From NCBI RefSeq assembly GCF_016654115.1, contig NZ_JAEQAZ010000043.1, positions 1 through 52,874 on the forward strand: a stretch of DNA of 52,874 bases, in the 5' to 3' direction. The position numbers and the translations under genes are program-made. Numbering within the stretch: the first letter of the stretch is position 1; every line of letters begins with the position of its first letter. This DNA is from Streptomyces sp. MBT53. Lineage in GTDB: Bacteria > Actinomycetota > Actinomycetes > Streptomycetales > Streptomycetaceae. Positions 49,133-52,874 of this stretch are shown in pieces. The notes under the pieces are model-generated. The model saw only the letters and a list, made by a program, of their open reading frames with translations, had not been told where the DNA came from and searched no databases.

Positions 49133-50257
49133 ATGAGCGCCCTCGCGTTGTCCATCGTGCTGTCGCTCGTCTCCGCCGTGGCCTACGCGGGCGGAGCGAT
49201 CGTGCAGGAGCGCGTCGCGGTGTCCTCTCCCGACCAGGAGTACGCGCCGCTGCGCCGCCCGAGCTGGTGGGCGGCGGTCGCGTTGAACGGTTCGGGCGGT
49301 CTGCTGCACGTGGTGGCGCTGGCCTACGGCCCGCTGAGCCTGGTGCAGCCGCTGGGTGCGCTGACCATCGTGTTCGCGCTGCCGATGGCGGCCCTGTTCG
49401 TCGGCCGCAAGGCCGGTTCCACCGCCTGGCGCGGCGCGATCATGGCGACGATCGGTCTCGCCGGTCTGCTGTCCCTGGTCGGCGCGTCCGACAGCCACTC
49501 GCTGAGCACCGCCCAGCGGGTGTCCGTGGCGGTGTTCACCGGTGCGGTGGTCGTGACCCTGATGATCGCGGGCCGCGCGGCACACCGGCACCCGGCGGTG
49601 CGCAGCGTGCTGCTGGCGACGGCGTCCGGCATAGCGTTCGGCATGTCCTCGGTGTTCACGAAGACGGTGACGGTCGACTGGGACAACGGCGCGATATCGG
49701 CGTCCGACATCCCCTTCCTGGCCGTGATCGCCGTCTTCGCGGTCGCCGGTCTGATGCTCTCGCAGGCCTCCTACCGGGGCGCGGGCCTGGCGGCTCCGCT
49801 GGCGGTCCTGACCGTGGTGAACCCGGTGGTGGCGGCCGTCGTCGGCATCACGATGTTCGGCGAGACCTTCCGCTACGGCACGACGGGCACCCTGCTCGCC
49901 CTGAGCGCCGGAGTGGTCGCCGCCGGTGGCCTGATCCTGCTGACCACGGAGCGGCTGGAGAGCGAGCACGCGGACTCCCCCGCGGCGACTCCCGTCGCGC
50001 CGTCGCCCATCGAGGAGTTGCTGGACGCCCTCCCTGGACAGCCCGTCGACGTGAGCGCGAACGTCGACGCGGACCTCGGCATCACGGGCGGGGACATCCT
50101 CGTCCCGGCCCCGGCGGCGATCCCGGCCGACGAGGGTTACGGGACCCTGGAACCGGCCGGGTCGGCCGAAGCGCCGAGCTACTTCGGCCCGTTCCACGCC
50201 GGGCTGTACGTGATGATGCCGGTCCACGACCGGCATCGCACACGAGTCAAATCCTGA
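49133..50257 (+). CDS. DMT-superfamily membrane transporter (EamA/NIPA-like)
   Basis: A 374-residue membrane protein. The ATG at 49133 has GAGGAG about 6 nt upstream. Around nine to ten hydrophobic segments cover residues 1-285 (SALALSIVLSLVSAVAYAGG, VALNGSGGLLHVVALAYGPL, LVQPLGALTIVFALPMAALF, FLAVIAVFAVAGLMLSQASY, LAVLTVVNPVVAAVVGITMF). A hydrophilic, acidic C-terminal tail of about 85 residues is probably cytoplasmic. The internal repeat with SLVQPLG and VLTVVNPVVA is typical of drug/metabolite or NIPA-like magnesium transporters. Substrate cannot be told. Its stop overlaps the convergent cell-wall protein gene by 11 bp. Confidence 0.82.
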   Translation: MSALALSIVLSLVSAVAYAGGAIVQERVAVSSPDQEYAPLRRPSWWAAVALNGSGGLLHVVALAYGPLSLVQPLGALTIVFALPMAALFVGRKAGSTAWRGAIMATIGLAGLLSLVGASDSHSLSTAQRVSVAVFTGAVVVTLMIAGRAAHRHPAVRSVLLATASGIAFGMSSVFTKTVTVDWDNGAISASDIPFLAVIAVFAVAGLMLSQASYRGAGLAAPLAVLTVVNPVVAAVVGITMFGETFRYGTTGTLLALSAGVVAAGGLILLTTERLESEHADSPAATPVAPSPIEELLDALPGQPVDVSANVDADLGITGGDILVPAPAAIPADEGYGTLEPAGSAEAPSYFGPFHAGLYVMMPVHDRHRTRVKS

Positions 50258-51470
50258 CGCCGCCGTCCCGCAGATAGGCGAGCGGGTCGATGTCGGTACC
50301 GAACCCGGGCCCCGTCCGCACCTCGAAGTGCAGATGCGGGCCCGTGGTGTTGCCGGTGGACCCCGACCGCCCGATGCGCTGTCCGGCGCCGACGGACTGG
50401 CCGTCCCGCACCGAGATCGCGGACAGATGCGCGTACTGCGAGTACCGCCCGTCGGCGTGCCGGATCACCACCTGGTAGCCGTACGAGCCGCCCCAGCCCG
50501 CGGTGACGACCTGCCCGGCCTCGATGGCCTTCACCGAAGTGCCGGTGGGGACAAGGAAGTCGACGCCGGTGTGGTAGCCCTTCGACCAGGCGGAGCCCTC
50601 CGCGTGGTACGCCGTGCCGATGGGGGCGTCGACGGGGGCGACGAGGGAGTGACTCGTCGACTTCTTGGTGGTGGTCTTCTTCTCCGCGGTGTGCGAAGTG
50701 GCCTTCTTCGTCGCGGACTTGGTGGCCGGTTTGGTGGCCGGTTTCGTCGTGGTGCGGGTCGTGGTGTCGGCCTTGCCGTGCAGGTTCAGCCGCTGGCCCG
50801 GCAGGATCAGGTCCGGGTCGTCGCCTACGGTCGTACGGTTCGCGGCGTAGAGCCCGTGCCAGCCGCCGTCGACGCGCTCGGTCTCGGCGATCCCGGAGAG
50901 GGTGTCGCCGCGCACCACCGTGTACATCTCGACGGTGCCCGCGCGGGACTGCGGTGTGGTCTGCGGCTGTACGTCCTTCACGGACCGCTTGACGGTCTGC
51001 GCCTTGGCGTCCTCGGCCTTGGTCTTGGTCTTGGCCGTGTCGGTGGTCTTCGTGCCGCCGACGTGGATGTCGGGGGTGTCGCCGCCCCGGGTGAGCCCGG
51101 CGCGCACCGAGCACACCGGCCAGGCGCCGGGTCCCTGCCCCTTGAGTACCTTCTCCGCCACGGCGATCTGCTGGTCCCGGGTGGCCAGATCCGCGCGGCT
51201 CGCGTACGCCGTACCGCCGTAGGCCTCCCAGGTGGACTGGGTGAACTGGAGCCCGCCGTAGTACCCGTTGCCGGTGTTGATGCTCCAGTCGCCGCTGGAC
51301 TCGCAGGCGGCGACCTTGTTCCAGGTGCTCACATCGGCTGCCTGGGCGCTGCCCGCACCGGCGCCGACGAGGGGTATCGCGAGGCCCGCACCGCCCGCCG
51401 TGACCGTGAGGAGCGAGGAACGGTTGATCCTGTTCGGCTGATACCGGCGGTGCCGGCCGCGTACGGCCAT
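50247..51470 (-). CDS. secreted Rpf transglycosylase - LysM - M23 endopeptidase fusion
   Basis: A 407-residue secreted protein. After the signal (LLTVTAGGAGLAIPLVGAGAGSAQAA region) comes an Rpf-type transglycosylase domain, about 46-120, with catalytic Glu 57 in VAACESSGDWSINTGNGYYGG. A Lys/Thr-rich linker leads to a LysM domain (about 183-231: YTVVRGDTLSGIAE, LILPGQRLNL). A second Thr/Lys-rich linker leads to an M23 peptidase domain (about 278-395) with zinc ligands H300, D304 (HTGVDFLVPTG) and H379/H381 (GPHLHFEVR). One chain thus carries glycan-strand cleavage, peptidoglycan binding and cross-bridge cleavage. It probably acts in germination or wall remodelling. Confidence 0.92.
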   Translation of the reverse strand: MAVRGRHRRYQPNRINRSSLLTVTAGGAGLAIPLVGAGAGSAQAADVSTWNKVAACESSGDWSINTGNGYYGGLQFTQSTWEAYGGTAYASRADLATRDQQIAVAEKVLKGQGPGAWPVCSVRAGLTRGGDTPDIHVGGTKTTDTAKTKTKAEDAKAQTVKRSVKDVQPQTTPQSRAGTVEMYTVVRGDTLSGIAETERVDGGWHGLYAANRTTVGDDPDLILPGQRLNLHGKADTTTRTTTKPATKPATKSATKKATSHTAEKKTTTKKSTSHSLVAPVDAPIGTAYHAEGSAWSKGYHTGVDFLVPTGTSVKAIEAGQVVTAGWGGSYGYQVVIRHADGRYSQYAHLSAISVRDGQSVGAGQRIGRSGSTGNTTGPHLHFEVRTGPGFGTDIDPLAYLRDGGVRI

Positions 51471-51678
51471 GGAGAATCCCCCTCGACATACGTCAGGAGG
51501 GCCAAAAGTAAGCGCCACGAACAGGCCATGACAAGACGGCAACCGGCCGCCCTGTGGCTCAAGTGGCGAGCGGGCCCCTCCGGTTGCGGTGAGCACGTGC
51601 GGTCGGGGTACCGGCAGGCCAGGATGGACCGAGCGGCAATACTGGCGAGCACGACCGGTACCACCGACGTTCAGGACC

Positions 51679-51714
51679 TTCCTGATCTTTAGGCTTGATT
51701 TCCTGATCCTTAGG
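51679..51714 (+). repeat. two 15-bp direct repeats in the 6-phosphogluconate dehydrogenase leader
   Basis: TTCCTGATCTTTAGG (51679-51693) and TTCCTGATCCTTAGG (51700-51714) differ at one base and start 21 bp apart, two helical turns. The second includes the AGGAG ribosome site of the downstream gene. An AT-rich patch in otherwise GC-rich DNA. Confidence 0.7.
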
Positions 51715-51724
51715 AGCCAACCGA

Positions 51725-52874
51725 ATGAGCACTTCAGCGCAGATCGGCGTCACGGGCCTCGCGGTCATGGGCCGCAACCTCGCCCGGAACTTCGCGCGCA
51801 ACGGCTACACGGTCGCCGTGCACAACCGGACCGCGTCCCGCACCCACGCCCTGGTGGAGGAGTTCGGCGGCGAGGGCGACTTCATCGCGGCGGAGACGGC
51901 CAAGGACTTCGTGACCGCGCTGGAGCGTCCGCGCCGCCTGGTCATCATGGTCAAGGCCGGTGACCCGACGGACGCGGTGATCCAGGAGTTCGCCCCGCTC
52001 CTCGAACCCGGCGACATGATCATCGACGGCGGCAACGCCCACTTCGCGGACACCCGGCGTCGCGAGCGCGACCTGCGCGAACAGGGCATCCACTTCGTCG
52101 GCATGGGCGTCTCCGGCGGCGAGGAGGGCGCGCTGCACGGCCCGAGCATCATGCCCGGCGGCCCGAAGGAGTCGTACGACTCGCTCGGTCCCATGCTGGA
52201 GAAGATCTCCGCGAAGGCCGCGGACGGGGCGCCCTGTGTGACCCATGTGGGTCCCGACGGCGCCGGGCACTTCGTGAAGATGGTGCACAACGGCATCGAG
52301 TACGCCGACATGCAGCTGATCGGCGAGGCCTACCAGCTGCTGCGCGATGTCGCCGGGTACTCCCCCGCGCAGATCGCCGACATCTTCCGCACTTGGAACA
52401 CGGGCCGGCTGGACTCCTACCTGATCGAGATCACCGCTGAGGTGCTGTCCCACGTGGACGCGGCCACCGGCAAGCCGTTCGTGGACGTCGTCGTCGACCA
52501 GGCCGAGCAGAAGGGCACCGGCCGCTGGACGGTCCAGATCGCCCTCGACCTCGGCGTCCCGGTCTCCGGCATCGCCGAGGCGGTCTTCGCCCGCTCCCTC
52601 TCCGGACACGCGGCCCTGCGCGAGGCATCACGGGGTCTGGCCGGACCGACGGCGACCCCCCTGGGCGAGGCCGAGGCGGCGGCCTTCGCCGACCGGGTCG
52701 AGCAGGCGCTGTACGCGTCGAAGATCGTGTCGTACACGCAGGGCTTCCACGAGATCGCGGCGGGCAGCGAGGAGTACGACTGGAACGTCGACCTCGGCGC
52801 GGTCTCCTCGATCTGGCGCGGCGGCTGCATCATCCGCGCGGCCTTCCTCGACCGCATCCGCGCCGCGTACGACG
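51725..52874 (+). CDS. gnd: 6-phosphogluconate dehydrogenase (NADP-dependent, decarboxylating), 5' part
   Basis: The frame opens at the ATG at 51725, with TAGGAG about 8 nt upstream, and runs to the window edge (about 383 of an expected 470-480 residues). Visible are the dinucleotide motif IGVTGLAVMGRNLARNFARN, VHNRTASRT, the active-site stretch IIDGGNAHFADTRRRE, VGMGVSGGEEGALHGPS, and the catalytic lysine region GAGHFVKMVHNGIEYADMQL. VVVDQAEQKGTGRWTVQIAL then follows. It oxidises and decarboxylates 6-phosphogluconate to ribulose-5-phosphate in the pentose phosphate pathway. The length class (long, homodimeric type) is inferred because the C-terminal domain is already well advanced at the edge. 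Confidence 0.95.
   Translation, partial: MSTSAQIGVTGLAVMGRNLARNFARNGYTVAVHNRTASRTHALVEEFGGEGDFIAAETAKDFVTALERPRRLVIMVKAGDPTDAVIQEFAPLLEPGDMIIDGGNAHFADTRRRERDLREQGIHFVGMGVSGGEEGALHGPSIMPGGPKESYDSLGPMLEKISAKAADGAPCVTHVGPDGAGHFVKMVHNGIEYADMQLIGEAYQLLRDVAGYSPAQIADIFRTWNTGRLDSYLIEITAEVLSHVDAATGKPFVDVVVDQAEQKGTGRWTVQIALDLGVPVSGIAEAVFARSLSGHAALREASRGLAGPTATPLGEAEAAAFADRVEQALYASKIVSYTQGFHEIAAGSEEYDWNVDLGAVSSIWRGGCIIRAAFLDRIRAAYD

Noticed and set aside
51471..51724. Possible c-di-AMP (ydaO-type) riboswitch upstream of the Rpf-LysM-M23 gene
   Set aside because: Rpf genes are often preceded by this riboswitch, so I looked for it. There is a GCAACCGG/CCGGTTGC inverted repeat (51539-51546 and 51580-51587), but the conserved riboswitch core sequences are not recognisable. 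A covariance-model search would decide.

Overview
The window is high-GC actinobacterial DNA and almost certainly comes from a Streptomyces chromosome. The signs are strong G/C bias at third codon positions, frequent GTG and some TTG starts, ATGA/GTGA translational coupling, twin-arginine signal peptides, and a whiJ-type cluster (XRE regulator, DUF397 protein, ATP-binding protein, DUF574 methyltransferase) typical of that genus. I see 46 genes or gene fragments. No tRNA, rRNA, CRISPR array, insertion sequence or phage gene was recognised. No gap between genes exceeds 300 bp; the largest are 29308-29578, 26967-27223 and 51471-51724.

The main content is a glycan-foraging region of about 45 kb. 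Its left block (592-9129) is an L-fucose uptake and oxidation operon: a lipoprotein binding protein, a RbsA/RbsC-type ABC transporter, L-fuconate dehydratase, SDR, aldo/keto reductase and lactonase, with a divergent FadR-type GntR regulator. The second block (9757-20513) is an N-glycan core operon: an ABC importer without its own ATPase, a cytosolic GH5_18-like beta-mannosidase, a secreted GH85 endo-beta-N-acetylglucosaminidase and a cytosolic GH38 alpha-mannosidase, with a divergent LacI regulator and paired LacI-type operators. After a whiJ-like regulatory cassette (20584-23531) comes a two-gene operon of secreted GH20 and GH29 enzymes (23541-26966). Further right a second two-gene operon encodes secreted PA14-GH2 and GH92 enzymes (40623-45565).

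The inferred scheme is as follows. Secreted exo-enzymes (GH29 fucosidase, GH20, GH2, GH92) and the GH85 endoglycosidase dismantle fucosylated N-glycans outside the cell. Mannose-rich cores are imported and finished inside by GH38 and GH5_18, and released L-fucose is imported and oxidised. The GH20 active-site motif resembles lacto-N-biosidases and the GH29 looks like the alpha-1,3/4 type, so Lewis-a-bearing plant N-glycans are a candidate substrate.

Between and beyond these blocks lie general genes: an amidase, an acetyltransferase, a two-component system, a secreted tripeptidyl-aminopeptidase-like hydrolase, a TetR/FrsA-like hydrolase pair with twin operators, a PhnZ-like HD protein, two unusual SDRs, a WS/DGAT acyltransferase, glycogen genes glgA and glgC, a FhuF-like Fe-S protein, a DMT-family membrane protein, an Rpf-LysM-M23 cell-wall protein and the 5' part of 6-phosphogluconate dehydrogenase. 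The left edge cuts a lipase-maturation-factor gene. All functions come from reading motifs and context, without database searches.
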